A DNA stretch of 64,000 bases from Flaviflexus ciconiae (GTDB lineage: Bacteria > Actinomycetota > Actinomycetes > Actinomycetales > Actinomycetaceae): assembly GCF_003971195.1 (NCBI RefSeq), contig NZ_CP034593.1:744001-808000 (forward strand), in the 5' to 3' direction. A program made the position numbers and the translations under genes. The first letter of the stretch is position 1. The number at the start of each line of letters is the position of its first letter. The notes under the pieces were generated by a model. The model made no database searches, was not told the origin of the DNA, and worked only from the letters and a program-made list of their open reading frames with translations. This document shows positions 8,573 through 17,182 of the stretch, in pieces.

Positions 8573-9352
8573 GTGCCCGCTGTCCCCGAAATGCGCGGAG
8601 GACAGGTGCGGCGACTAGCTCCCATCATTTTCGGGCTTGCTGTCATAGCTCTTTGGTGGGCTGTTGCTGAAAGCGGCATCATCGAATCCTATTTCCTGCC
8701 CCACCCAATCAAGGTATGGGACACTCTCGTGCTTGGGTGGACCGAAGGCGATCTGCGCCCTGCAACAGGAGAAACGATAACTGCAGCCGGTTTGGGCTGT
8801 CTCGTTGCCGCTGTCCTTGGTATCCCGCTGGGATATGCGATCGCCAAGTCGAAGGTCGTGGCCTCAACGTTTGGACCGTACCTGGCTGCCTCACAGGCAG
8901 TTCCTGCTGTCGCCCTAGCACCGCTGCTAGTCATCTGGATTGGGTACGGACTGCCGTCGATTACCGTGCTGTGTACGATCCTCGTCGTTTTCCCGGTTGT
9001 TATCTCAACCGCCCTCGGTATCCGAGAGCTCGACCACGAGGTTATTGACGCCGCTCGGCTCGATGGTGCCGGAGGCTGGGACCTGTTCCGCAGGATTGAG
9101 ATGCCGCTGGCGATGCCATCCGTTCTTGCCGGCATTCGCACCGGCTTCACACTTTCCATTACCGGCGCTGTTGTCGGCGAGATGGTCATGGGCGGGGATG
9201 GTTTGGGGGCCGCCTTGGCGGCAGGCCAGGGGTCTACCGCCAACGTGGCTCATCTCTTTGCGGTTATCGCAGTACTTATTGCTCTTGCTGTCACCATTTA
9301 TCTCCTCCTCACACTGTTGGAGCAGATTTCGGACCGGAACAGGGGTTCTTAA
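8573..9352 (+). CDS. ribX: ABC transporter permease, riboflavin-uptake type (RibX-like)
   Basis: Membrane subunit of an ABC importer of the ThiX/SsuC-like permease type, up to 259 residues with about six membrane segments. The EAA loop that docks the ATPase is visible (AARLDGAGGWDLFRRIEMPL, around residues 161-180). It is the first gene after an FMN riboswitch and overlaps the binding-protein gene by one base (TAATG), which is the basis for assigning riboflavin or a related flavin as substrate. The GTG at 8573 is the first possible start; a GTG at 8606 has a better Shine-Dalgarno sequence (GGAGGA, 8597-8602) and may be the true one. No ATPase gene lies beside it. Confidence 0.82.
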   Translation: MPAVPEMRGGQVRRLAPIIFGLAVIALWWAVAESGIIESYFLPHPIKVWDTLVLGWTEGDLRPATGETITAAGLGCLVAAVLGIPLGYAIAKSKVVASTFGPYLAASQAVPAVALAPLLVIWIGYGLPSITVLCTILVVFPVVISTALGIRELDHEVIDAARLDGAGGWDLFRRIEMPLAMPSVLAGIRTGFTLSITGAVVGEMVMGGDGLGAALAAGQGSTANVAHLFAVIAVLIALAVTIYLLLTLLEQISDRNRGS

Positions 9353-10329
9353 TGAAGAAAACAGGTCTTAAGAAGCTCGTCGCAGCATTCGCGACCGTAT
9401 CGATGCTTGCAGCGTGTGGGGGAGGAGACGAGGAGGACTCAACGATCACCGTTGGGCTTACCTATATTCCCGATGTTCAGTTTTTCCCGTTCTACGTCGC
9501 GGTAGAAAACGGCTACTTCGAGAGCGCCGGTGTTGAGGTCGATATCCGCCACCACGGGGCCCAGGAGTCGCTGTTCACGGCACTCGCAACGGGAGAGGAA
9601 GATGTGGTGTTTGTCAGCGGCGACGAAGTTCTCTTTGCTCGCGCTGAAGGCATGGATGTCACGTCCATCATGACGCTGTTTAGCGAATACCCGTCGACAC
9701 TCATTGTTCCGCAGGACTCCGATATCGAGACCCCCGCCGATCTCGAAGGACGGTCAGTTGGGCTCCCAGGGGAGTACGGCTCCAACTATTTCGGCCTGCT
9801 CGCAATGATCGATGCCTACGATCTGGAGAACGTGGAGGTCGAGTCGATCGGTTTTACTCAGATGGCGGCGCTGTCCAGAGGAGACGTTGATTCCGTCATC
9901 GGCTTCGTCAACAACGATGCGGTTGCCATGGAATCCCAGGGCTTTGACGTTCGTACCATCGATCTCGCCCCGGATTTGCCCCTCATTGGACCCGGCCTTG
10001 CGGTCATGGAAGAGAATCTTGGTGAGAACGAAGACGAACACCGGGCGATCATGGCTGGACTGCAAAAGGCCGTGGAGTTTGCGGAAGAGAATCCCGAGGA
10101 GGCTCTCGACATCGTGACGAAGTACGTGCCGAGCATGACCGACCCGGAGGTCCGTGAAGCGGCCACGCTCACGTTCAATGCAACTCTTCCGCTTTACGTG
10201 GGTGACGGCAAGGTTGGCACCCAGGATGTCGAACGCTGGGAAGACATGTCGGAGTTCATGGTCGATGCTGGACTCATTGAGGAACTCGTTCCTGTCGATG
10301 AGGTCATGACCACCGAAATCACGGGCTGA
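9352..10329 (+). CDS. ribY: Substrate-binding lipoprotein, riboflavin-uptake type (RibY-like)
   Basis: 325-residue NMT1/THI5-like periplasmic-type binding protein. The N-terminus is a lipoprotein signal with lipobox LAAC at residues 19-22, so it is anchored outside the membrane. The domain follows the pattern of ThiY-like proteins: ITVGLTYIPDVQFFPFYVAVENGYF near residues 31-55 (given here only as its start and end), then a GE-D-VFVSGDEVLFARAEG segment. Its start overlaps the permease stop by one base. FMN-riboswitch control makes riboflavin or a precursor the most likely ligand. A 218-base spacer separates it from hisE, and no transporter ATPase follows. Confidence 0.82.
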   Translation: MKKTGLKKLVAAFATVSMLAACGGGDEEDSTITVGLTYIPDVQFFPFYVAVENGYFESAGVEVDIRHHGAQESLFTALATGEEDVVFVSGDEVLFARAEGMDVTSIMTLFSEYPSTLIVPQDSDIETPADLEGRSVGLPGEYGSNYFGLLAMIDAYDLENVEVESIGFTQMAALSRGDVDSVIGFVNNDAVAMESQGFDVRTIDLAPDLPLIGPGLAVMEENLGENEDEHRAIMAGLQKAVEFAEENPEEALDIVTKYVPSMTDPEVREAATLTFNATLPLYVGDGKVGTQDVERWEDMSEFMVDAGLIEELVPVDEVMTTEITG

Positions 10330-10467
10330 GGCACGTATAAGGCTCTCACGAGCGGAGACGACTGGCTGATGCGAGCACCAGTGATGCAGTAACCAGGCTG
10401 GTGTCCAATCACCTGCTCATGCAGGGTAGGTACCGATGAGGCCGCTTCCTGACGTAGCGCGGGAATT

Positions 10468-10483
10468 GCTCAATATATTGAGC
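10468..10483 (+). promoter_or_regulatory. 16-bp perfect palindrome upstream of hisE
   Basis: GCTCAATATATTGAGC is a perfect AT-centred palindrome, about 65 bases before hisE. Its shape suits a dimeric repressor operator; the protein is unknown. Confidence 0.4.
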
Positions 10484-10493
10484 GGTGGTCGCG

Positions 10494-10511
10494 CCCGTCC
10501 CGCGGGACGGG
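10494..10511 (+). repeat. 18-bp GC-rich palindrome upstream of hisE
   Basis: CCCGTCCCGCGGGACGGG is a perfect palindrome located 36 bases before the hisE start. As RNA it would be a short-loop hairpin; as DNA it could terminate ribXY transcription or bind a regulator. Confidence 0.4.
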
Positions 10512-10535
10512 TGTGACCCCTTCCTTGAAAGGCCG

Positions 10536-10541
10536 TAGGAT
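10536..10541 (+). promoter_or_regulatory. -10 element of hisE (leaderless)
   Basis: TAGGAT ends 6 bases before the GTG of hisE. It gives hisE-hisG its own promoter, independent of the FMN riboswitch. Confidence 0.55.
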
Positions 10542-10547
10542 TGAGGC

Positions 10548-10811
10548 GTGAAGAACTTCGAAGAACTGTTTGCTGAGCTGTCCCGCAAGGCCGTGGAACG
10601 TCCCGAGGGGTCGGGAACCGTGGCGGAACTTGATGCTGGGATTCATGCCATCGGCAAGAAGATCATCGAGGAGGCGGGCGAGGTGTGGATCGCTGCAGAA
10701 TACGAGTCTGACGAGCAGGTTGCCCTCGAAGCGTCCCAGCTCCTTTACCACCTCCAGGTCATGCTGATCGCGAGGGGCATCACCCTCGACGACGTCTACC
10801 GCTACCTCTAA
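10548..10811 (+). CDS. hisE: Phosphoribosyl-ATP pyrophosphatase
   Basis: Second step of histidine synthesis, hydrolysing PR-ATP to PR-AMP. The 87-residue protein is a typical stand-alone His[13 protein letters not shown] at the N-terminus, then the metal-binding helices [14 protein letters not shown] (about residues 42-55) and [17 protein letters not shown] (about 65-81). The start is GTG with a leaderless -10. hisG follows after 10 bases, so the first two pathway enzymes are made together; other his genes are not in the window. Confidence 0.96.
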   Translation: MKNFEELFAELSRKAVERPEGSGTVAELDAGIHAIGKKIIEEAGEVWIAAEYESDEQVALEASQLLYHLQVMLIARGITLDDVYRYL

Positions 10812-10821
10812 GGAAGAATCC

Positions 10822-11664
10822 GTGCTGCGAATTGCCGTCCCGAACAAGGGATCCCTGTCCGAACCCGCTTCCACTCTTCTGAAAGAAGCTGGCTACCGTC
10901 AGCGTCGCGATATGAAGGAGCTCGTGCTCCTCGACGAGGTCAACGGAGTTGAGTTCTTTTTCATTCGTCCCCGCGACGTTGCCGTCTACGTCGGCGCAGG
11001 AACCGTTGACGTTGGTATCACCGGACGTGACCTGCTCGTCGACTCTGAGGCACATGCAGTCGAACATCGCGCACTCGGTTTCGCTCGCTCCACGTTCCGC
11101 TTCGCAGCGCCCGGCGGTTCAATGTCGACGATCGATGATCTTACCGGCAAGCGAATCGCCACCTCCTATGACGTGGTCGTTCGTAAGCACCTCGAGGAGA
11201 AGGGCATCGACGCTACCGTCGTCCACCTCGACGGCGCAGTGGAATCCTCGGTGCAGCTCGGCGTTGCCGATGCGATCGCCGATGTTGTCGAGACCGGCTC
11301 AACCCTGCGGGCCGCTGGCCTCACCGTGTTTGCCGAGCCTCTCATGACGTCCGAGGCTGTCCTTATTCGCCGTGCGGATGCTGTTCCCGAAGGTCTGGAG
11401 ATTCTCGATCGCCGGATCCAGGGCGTTCTTGTCGCCCGCGGGTACGTTCTTATCGACTACGACATTCACGCAGACCGCCTGGAAGAGGCAGTCGAGCTCA
11501 CGCCCGGCCTGCAGTCGCCGACCGTTTCGCCGCTACACGATGGTGAATGGTTTGCGGTGCGTGCCATGGTCAAGAAGGACGACCGCAACAAGGTCATGGA
11601 CGGGCTGTACGAGGTGGGGGCGAGGGCTATCCTCGTCACCCCGATCCTCGCATGTAGGCTGTGA
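10822..11664 (+). CDS. hisG: ATP phosphoribosyltransferase, long form
   Basis: Catalyses the committed step of histidine synthesis, joining PRPP to ATP. At 280 residues it is the long, HisZ-independent form with a C-terminal regulatory domain that binds histidine. Visible motifs include [16 protein letters not shown] at the start, [15 protein letters not shown] near residues 56-70 and [19 protein letters not shown] near 151-169. GTG start with AAGGAA upstream. Its last four bases overlap the next gene (GTGA). Confidence 0.97.
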   Translation: MLRIAVPNKGSLSEPASTLLKEAGYRQRRDMKELVLLDEVNGVEFFFIRPRDVAVYVGAGTVDVGITGRDLLVDSEAHAVEHRALGFARSTFRFAAPGGSMSTIDDLTGKRIATSYDVVVRKHLEEKGIDATVVHLDGAVESSVQLGVADAIADVVETGSTLRAAGLTVFAEPLMTSEAVLIRRADAVPEGLEILDRRIQGVLVARGYVLIDYDIHADRLEEAVELTPGLQSPTVSPLHDGEWFAVRAMVKKDDRNKVMDGLYEVGARAILVTPILACRL

Positions 11665-12176
11665 CCCGCGCTTTCCGCCCCAGGTTCGCAAGGATCGTCT
11701 GCATGGTGCTGGCGGTGGCTCTTATCCTGGCCACTGCCGCACTATTCGCCGTGTCCCCGTCCTTCGGGATCTACGAATTTCATGCGGTCGACTACATCGG
11801 TACCATCATCTTTGTGGCGCTTCTTCTCGGCCTGCTATGGATCCAATACCAGGTGCGGATCGAAGTGTACGACTGGGGTATTCGCGTCAAGAACCTGGTC
11901 CGCTCCCACGAGCTTGAGTGGCCTGAACTCATTGCCGTCGAATTTGGTGACGGTCCGTGGGTTCGAATCGACACCACCTCCGGCGAAACGATCAGCGCCA
12001 TGGCAATCCAGAGCTCAGATGGTGAATTCGCGCGGAAGGAAGCGGTTCGGCTCGCCACCCTTATCGACTACCACTCCACCCCGAAGAAAATGATTAGCGC
12101 CAGTTCTCGGCGCCGATCAACCCGCACCGGCAATCGAGTGCTGTCCAACGAGCACGGATACTTCAGCGCTCTGTAG
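11661..12176 (+). CDS. PH-domain-containing two-helix membrane protein
   Basis: 171 residues with two N-terminal membrane segments (about residues 10-31 and 43-62) followed by a bacterial PH-like beta domain ([20 protein letters not shown], then [18 protein letters not shown]). Proteins of this kind commonly follow hisG in actinobacteria; their function is unknown. The GTG start overlaps the hisG stop, so it is the third gene of the hisE-hisG unit. The C-terminus is basic and serine-rich. Confidence 0.8.
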   Translation: MTRAFRPRFARIVCMVLAVALILATAALFAVSPSFGIYEFHAVDYIGTIIFVALLLGLLWIQYQVRIEVYDWGIRVKNLVRSHELEWPELIAVEFGDGPWVRIDTTSGETISAMAIQSSDGEFARKEAVRLATLIDYHSTPKKMISASSRRRSTRTGNRVLSNEHGYFSAL

Positions 12177-12352
12177 CTTGTGCCCAGCACCGAGTGGTCT
12201 GCAAAGCGTACTCACCGCCTGCGCTCAGCGGCTGCTTGTGACGGGAACGTCGAACAGATTTTTACAATACGTCCGCCTTTTCGCACACTATTGCTGACGA
12301 AAAGCGGCTGATCTGCGTCCTCGGATTGGCAGAGATTGCCCGGTCACTGTCC

Positions 12353-12358
12353 TATAGT
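12353..12358 (+). promoter_or_regulatory. -10 element of the MFS gene (leaderless)
   Basis: TATAGT ends 6 bases before GTG 12365 and therefore argues against the longer upstream TTG start at 12326, which would place the promoter inside the coding region. Confidence 0.6.
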
Positions 12359-12364
12359 CAACGG

Positions 12365-13780
12365 GTGAATAAGACCGAGAGAATCTATTCGTTCCTCATG
12401 GATAGGAACAACGATGCAGAGGACGAGCTTCCCGAGGCGGTACGTCAGAACGTGCCCCGGAACGGCCTGCGCCAGGTTCTCGGTAACTCTCTTCAGTCAT
12501 CCGGCGACCAGATCGTCAACGCTTCAACCGTTCTGCCGTGGCTGTTCTCAGTTCTCGGGGTACCGGCTGCCCTCACTGGTTTCCTCGTTCCCGTACGGGA
12601 ATCCGGGTCAATGCTCCCGCAAGCATTCCTCACTCCTCTCGTTCTTAAGGTCACCTACCGCAAGTGGGTTTTTGTCACCGGGGCGCTTGTCCAGGCCCTA
12701 TCCGTGATGGGAATGGCCGGGACAGCGGCGCTCGCCGAGGGCATGACCGCGGGTGTCCTGGTCCTCCTGTTCCTCGTCGCGTTCTCCCTCGGCCGTTGCC
12801 TGTGCTCGATCTCCTCGAAGGACATTCAGGGCAGGACGATACCAAAGGGCGAGCGCGGACAAATCAATGGCCTGGCAACCATGGCCTCGGGTCTCGTTGC
12901 CATCACCCTCGGCGTGGCAATCCGGATCATCGGCGGCGGGGATCTTTCGGCCTCCCAGCTGGTGTGGCTACTCGTCGGTGGTGGGATCCTCTGGTTTCTC
13001 GTGGCGCTGGTTTATGCGGGAATCAGGGAGCCCGCCACCGAGAAGACCACCAAACCCTCGAAGACCGAATCTGATTCTTCGACAAACAAGTCGGGCAACA
13101 CAAACAATCCCGGCAACACCAGCAAGCCAGACGACACAGGCGCCGCTAAGAAGGACTCCGAGCGTAACTGGTTGAGTCAGGTGGTCCACCTGCTTCGCTC
13201 CGACAAGCCTTTCCGCACCTTCGTCATTGCCCGTAGCCTCTTGCTTGTCTCGGCACTGTCGCCACCTTTTATCATCACCATGTCGATCCAGTCGGGAACA
13301 AGTGCCCTCGCCGGCCTCGGTGGTTTCGTCATTGCCTCCGGGGTAGCGAACCTTGTTGGTGGCAGGATCTTCGGTCGCGCCGCAGACAGGTCAAGCAGGG
13401 ACCTCATGAGCTTCGGCGCTGCGCTTGCCTCCACCATCATTATCCTGACAATCCTCGCTCTGACCATCTTCGATATCTCCGGTGAATCCTGGATTGGCGC
13501 AGCCATCTTTATCGCCAGCTACTTCCTGCTCCGGCTCACTCACACGGGTGTGCGGGTTGCTCGCAAGACGTACCTGGTGGATATGGCGGAGGGTGATCTT
13601 CGGACCACCTACACGGCTGTCTCGAACTCAGCGATGGGAATCATTCTTCTCCTCGTCGGCGGCGTGAGTTCCGCCCTCGCCATCGTCCACATCAACTGGG
13701 CGCTCGGCTTCCTAGCAGTCATGGGAATCTTAGGAATCTTCGCGGGCAGGAAGCTACCCGACGTCTCACGTCAGGACTGA
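12365..13780 (+). CDS. Major facilitator superfamily transporter
   Basis: 471-residue integral membrane protein with about twelve predicted segments in two halves. The central cytoplasmic loop is long and low-complexity, rich in Asn, Ser, Thr, Lys and Pro (about residues 223-260). No substrate-defining motif is recognised, so the cargo is unknown. The GTG at 12365 is chosen because TATAGT ends 6 bases before it; a TTG at 12326 would add 13 residues but swallow the promoter. It is monocistronic and converges on the DUF3866 gene. Confidence 0.8.
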   Translation: MNKTERIYSFLMDRNNDAEDELPEAVRQNVPRNGLRQVLGNSLQSSGDQIVNASTVLPWLFSVLGVPAALTGFLVPVRESGSMLPQAFLTPLVLKVTYRKWVFVTGALVQALSVMGMAGTAALAEGMTAGVLVLLFLVAFSLGRCLCSISSKDIQGRTIPKGERGQINGLATMASGLVAITLGVAIRIIGGGDLSASQLVWLLVGGGILWFLVALVYAGIREPATEKTTKPSKTESDSSTNKSGNTNNPGNTSKPDDTGAAKKDSERNWLSQVVHLLRSDKPFRTFVIARSLLLVSALSPPFIITMSIQSGTSALAGLGGFVIASGVANLVGGRIFGRAADRSSRDLMSFGAALASTIIILTILALTIFDISGESWIGAAIFIASYFLLRLTHTGVRVARKTYLVDMAEGDLRTTYTAVSNSAMGIILLLVGGVSSALAIVHINWALGFLAVMGILGIFAGRKLPDVSRQD

Positions 13781-13832
13781 GACACTCAGCCCAGAGCCGC
13801 TATCGGCACACGAGCAAGCATCGTCACGGAAG

Positions 13833-14925
13833 TTACTCGGTGTTGGAGTTCTTCTTCGCGAGCACGATGTCGGCGGCGAGCACCCCGCCTGCGCCGGCGA
13901 AGGCAAACGAGGCATAGTCTTCATCGAGTCCTCGTCCCATGGTCCGCAATGGAACCGGGGATTGTTCGAGGGCTTTCCGAATGCCTGTCACCTCTGTGAG
14001 GGTGAGTCTGCCGGTGGCTTCCAGCAGTGGATAGCTCTCTTCGATGCTGGCACGTGTTTCATCGTCGATGGCTTCGCGGGTCGTGGGAACGAGAGCCGGC
14101 GTGAGTGCCACTTTGGTGTAGGCCGTGAGCGAGTGGTGCGAGATGCCCCGGTGCCGTGGCCTCGCATCGGCCCCCGAGACTCGCAGGGTGGCGATTGCCG
14201 TGCCGTCGAGGGCATTGATGGCGTTAATCGCTTCGCCGACAGCGGTTCCGGAGAATCCCCACGGTGTGCCCGTGCCGATGTTGCCGGGGCCCTGGACGAT
14301 GATGGCGAGATCTGCTCCGACAACGTGCTTGGCGGTGAGTAGCGCCGTGTGAACGTTCACGGCCTCGTACTTACCGCCGAAGGACTGGCCTGCCGTGATG
14401 GTTTCAATGTGCCCACGGTCGACGAGGCTGGCAGCCGTCCGTGAGAAGGCCAGTGGGAGTGCCGCCGTGTCGGTGTGAATGTAGGCGATGGTGAGTTCGG
14501 GGAGCGGTGCCGTGCCGCGGCAACTATTGCGGGTAGCGCCGAGTGCAGATCGGCGACAACGCACGGCATGCCTTCCACGCTCTGTGCGTCGCAGAGGGTG
14601 TGATGATGGGGTGATTCCTGCTCGTCGACTCCGAGGACCATCGTCTGCTGGGGCGTGTAGCGAGCTTTCACCATGTGTCCCGGGCCGGTGCGCGGGGCGG
14701 GAGCCGATCGAGCGGTGCCACGACGAACAGATATCCGCCTGTTCCCAGGCCCCTGTCGACCGCGGTGGAGGAGAGAAGGACTCGTTCACCAACGGCAATA
14801 TTGCCGACGAGGTCGGGGTAGGCGAGGGCGCGCATTCGCTCACCGTCACAGTCAACCCACCATTCGGCCGCCCCATGCCAGGAGCGGCCAGGTTCAACAA
14901 CAGTTCCTTCACGCCAGGTCATCAC
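13833..14925 (-). pseudogene. DUF3866 family protein, broken by two C-run frameshifts
   Basis: An actinobacterial DUF3866 protein of unknown function spread over three frames. Part 1 (from GTG 14925) runs TWREGTVVEPGRSWHG to LDRLPP; part 2 reads MVKARYTPQQTMVLGVDEQE to ALPAIVAAARHR; part 3 reads LTIAYIHTDTAALPLAF, then GPGNIGTGTPWGFSG and RHRGISHHSLTAYTKVAL, to the end. Adding one C to the coding-strand CCCC runs at 14694-14697 and 14499-14502 restores a single frame reading RLPPPRTGPGHMVKARYTP and AAARHRSPELTIAYI at the joins, both natural for the family. It may therefore be an intact gene with sequence errors. TAGGCT ends 6 bases before the start. Confidence 0.85.
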
Positions 14926-14931
14926 CGAACA

Positions 14932-14951
14932 AGCCTAACCTGGGATAGTGT
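14932..14951. promoter_or_regulatory. Divergent -10 elements of DUF3866 gene and pafB
   Basis: On the minus strand TAGGCT (14937-14932) ends 6 bases before the DUF3866 GTG. On the plus strand TAGTGT (14946-14951) ends 7 bases before the pafB GTG. The two face away from each other within 20 bp. Confidence 0.5.
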
Positions 14952-14958
14952 TGTGAAC

Positions 14959-15933
14959 GTGACGAAGACACGTACATACGATCCGGGTAAGCGCATGTTT
15001 GTGCTTCTCGCTCATCTTGTTGACCGTCCACGCCTGCGGTCGGAGCTATACGAGCTGGGCTACGAGAAGTCGGGTGCTGACCGGGCAAAGGCTTTGAACA
15101 GGGATATCACGAAACTCAGGGAGTTCGGCTATCCGATTACTCACGACGAGGGCGAAGACAATGATCCGCTGTACTCGTTGGACCGCGACGGGCTCATTGG
15201 CGTTGATTTGAGCTCGGCCGATCTTACGTTGCTACGTCTTGCTGCTCAGTCGCTGACCGGTAAGGACGAGTTACACAAGGTTGCGCGCCGCACCGTTCAG
15301 AAGCTCCTCGGCGGAGCCTTCGTGACCGACGATCAGGCAACCGTCCGGATCACGTTGCCGGAGATGGGATACCTGTTCGACATTGTCGAAGCCATGGACC
15401 GCAGGGCCCCTATCGTCATCGAATACGAGAACCCGCGCACCCCGGAGCGCCGCTTCTACATAATCGAAGTAACCGGCGTGTGGGAAACCCTCGGCTCCTT
15501 CTACTGCAAGGGAAACCGGGTAGCGGTTGGTCCCACTCGGGGTGACATGACCGAGTGCGAGCCGGTTGAACGCAACTTTCGGTTCTCCCGAATCAAGAAC
15601 GTCGAGGCGCTTGAGTCCACCGGTTACGAGGCCAATCCTCAGCTTAAACGAGCCTTCGATCCGGTCGACACCTCAATATTCCTCGCACCCGAGGCAGGTA
15701 ATCACCTGCGGGACAAGAAGCGGGAGCGTGGCACCGACGGCAACGGGTGGACCGAGTATGCGTTTGAGAACGCCAACTGGCCACGCCTGCTCGACCAGCT
15801 CGCAGTAATCGGAACGGGTGCCCGGTCAACCAATCCTGATTACCGGGAACGCCTCGAACATATTGCGGGTTTGGGGAGTCATGAGGAAACCAGACGTCGT
15901 CCTGTTAACGGCAATCACGACTTTTATCGCTAA
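14959..15933 (+). CDS. pafB: WYL-domain regulator PafB
   Basis: 324-residue N-terminal HTH plus WYL-domain protein, subunit of the PafBC activator of DNA-damage genes in actinobacteria. The HTH lies near residues 14-65 (FVLLAHLVDRPRLRSELYEL, then LNRDITKLREFGYPI), and the WYL region follows near residues 150-220 (IEYENPRTPERRFYIIEVTG). The GTG at 14959 (MTKTRTYDPGKR) is chosen because TAGTGT ends 7 bases before it; the frame is open much further upstream but that overlaps the divergent DUF3866 gene. pafC starts inside its 3' end. Confidence 0.92.
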   Translation: MTKTRTYDPGKRMFVLLAHLVDRPRLRSELYELGYEKSGADRAKALNRDITKLREFGYPITHDEGEDNDPLYSLDRDGLIGVDLSSADLTLLRLAAQSLTGKDELHKVARRTVQKLLGGAFVTDDQATVRITLPEMGYLFDIVEAMDRRAPIVIEYENPRTPERRFYIIEVTGVWETLGSFYCKGNRVAVGPTRGDMTECEPVERNFRFSRIKNVEALESTGYEANPQLKRAFDPVDTSIFLAPEAGNHLRDKKRERGTDGNGWTEYAFENANWPRLLDQLAVIGTGARSTNPDYRERLEHIAGLGSHEETRRRPVNGNHDFYR

Positions 15934-16858
15934 CCGGGGTGAGACCACCCCGGGGGAGATCGCCGAGGTCTTCGACATCAAAGTTGATGAAGCCATCGAG
16001 GCGATCAAGATCATTAACCTAACCGAGGTAACAGACCGCGCCGGCAGGTATTTCCTCGATTTCCATGTCGATGCGAAGGAAACCGAAGACGGCACGGATG
16101 TCATTTATTCGGCCGATGATCGGATCACTTACTTCCCCACGGACTATGACGATCCCCGGGTCTATCTGACGCTGGGGGAGTCCGCCGTATCGATTGAGAT
16201 GATCGACCAGCTGCTCAAGCTGTCGGCGCAGGGATCCGAGTCTGCGCAGTCGCTTCTGTCGGTGCGGGAGAAGATCCGGCAAGCTGTCGGCGGTTCGATT
16301 GGTGCCGAGCCGCCCACGCCAAGGGGATCGGATCAGGTGCTGGAGACCGTGTGGACATCGCTTCGACAATCTCGCATGTTGGCTTTCGACTACCACGGTC
16401 CGGCGGAGTTCGGTGAGCGCGTGACGCAACGGTTGGTGATCCCCTGCGCCGTGGTGTCTGAGGCAGAAGGCTACCTCGCGGCCCTGCAGGGTAAGTCGCA
16501 CGACTTGCGCTGGTTCCGCCTGGATCGGATGTCGAACGCTACTGTCGGTGAGGAGTTCACGCAGACGGACGCGAACCGGGCTCGACGTAAGCTCCGGAAC
16601 CACCCGGAGCTACACCCCACCGAGGGCGACGACGTCGTGTTTCGGGTGGAGCCGCAGGCAATTTGGTTCGCTGAGTCCACCCCGGGTGCGACCGTGACCG
16701 ACAACGGCGACAGTATCGACATTACGTTCCGGGCGGTCTCGCCGACGTGGGTGCGGAACTCCGCCATCAAGGTCGGCACGGACCTCATCGACATCTTCCC
16801 CGCCGAGGTGAAGGACGAGGTTGTCAAGCAGGCTCGCCGGATTTTGGAGATCCAATGA
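15881..16858 (+). CDS. pafC: WYL-domain regulator PafC
   Basis: Partner of PafB, 325 residues with the same HTH-WYL layout (MRKPDVVLLTAITTFIANRG at the start, WYL core around residues 165-235). PafB and PafC act together on LexA/RecA-independent DNA repair promoters. The ATG at 15881 is preceded by GGGGAG and overlaps pafB by 53 bases; the frame is open further upstream but the N-terminus aligns with the family here. The stop overlaps the next start (ATGA). Confidence 0.92.
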   Translation: MRKPDVVLLTAITTFIANRGETTPGEIAEVFDIKVDEAIEAIKIINLTEVTDRAGRYFLDFHVDAKETEDGTDVIYSADDRITYFPTDYDDPRVYLTLGESAVSIEMIDQLLKLSAQGSESAQSLLSVREKIRQAVGGSIGAEPPTPRGSDQVLETVWTSLRQSRMLAFDYHGPAEFGERVTQRLVIPCAVVSEAEGYLAALQGKSHDLRWFRLDRMSNATVGEEFTQTDANRARRKLRNHPELHPTEGDDVVFRVEPQAIWFAESTPGATVTDNGDSIDITFRAVSPTWVRNSAIKVGTDLIDIFPAEVKDEVVKQARRILEIQ

Positions 16859-17142
16859 TCGCCTGGATTGTCGCAATTGCCCTGGTTCTGTTTGGACTGG
16901 GGTATGCCGGGTGGGCGACGTGGCGACTGTTCCGGCTCTACTGGGGCGGACTTGCCAAACTTGGCGAATCCGTTGGGGAAGCGGCCGAACGGATGAGCTC
17001 GGTGCAGGCCCCAATTATTCCGCAACGGCCGAAGGAAACGCCGTTGGAGACCCGCGCCCGGATTGCGGGAGAACGAGAATGTGGCCGAGCACGCAGGCTG
17101 GCTGGGACCATTGGGCGATGGCGGGGAGATTTGTCCGTTTAG
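16855..17142 (+). CDS. Small single-span membrane protein between pafC and tatA
   Basis: 95 residues beginning MIAWIVAIALVLFGLGYAGW, one membrane segment followed by a charged cytoplasmic tail. It overlaps the pafC stop by 4 bases, which is the main evidence that it is translated. No family is recognised; small membrane proteins are often seen at this place in actinobacterial pafBC-tat clusters. Confidence 0.7.
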   Translation: MIAWIVAIALVLFGLGYAGWATWRLFRLYWGGLAKLGESVGEAAERMSSVQAPIIPQRPKETPLETRARIAGERECGRARRLAGTIGRWRGDLSV

Positions 17143-17150
17143 ACTCGGGT

Positions 17151-17156
17151 TACAAT
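17151..17156 (+). promoter_or_regulatory. -10 element upstream of tatA
   Basis: TACAAT, a close match to consensus, predicts a start near 17163 and a 20-base leader containing the tatA Shine-Dalgarno sequence GGGAG (17173-17177). Confidence 0.55.
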
Positions 17157-17182
17157 GTAACTGTGAACACTAGGGAGCGCTC

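Larger units (their letters stand above)
10330..10547 (+). other. Structured leader region upstream of hisE
   Basis: Holds several possible RNA hairpins: CACCAG (10376-10381) with CTGGTG (10398-10403), and CCTGC (10413-10417) with GCAGG (10421-10425), followed by the two palindromes listed separately. It does not match a riboswitch class that I recognise. Some of it may be the 3' untranslated region of ribY. Confidence 0.4.

Noticed and set aside
10330..10547. T-box riboswitch in front of hisE
   Set aside because: Only a loose AGGGT-GGTACCG resemblance; the UGGN bulge and a convincing stem I with specifier loop are missing.
12326..12364. Upstream TTG start for the MFS transporter
   Set aside because: The added 13 codons contain the TATAGT -10 hexamer that ends 6 bases before GTG 12365.
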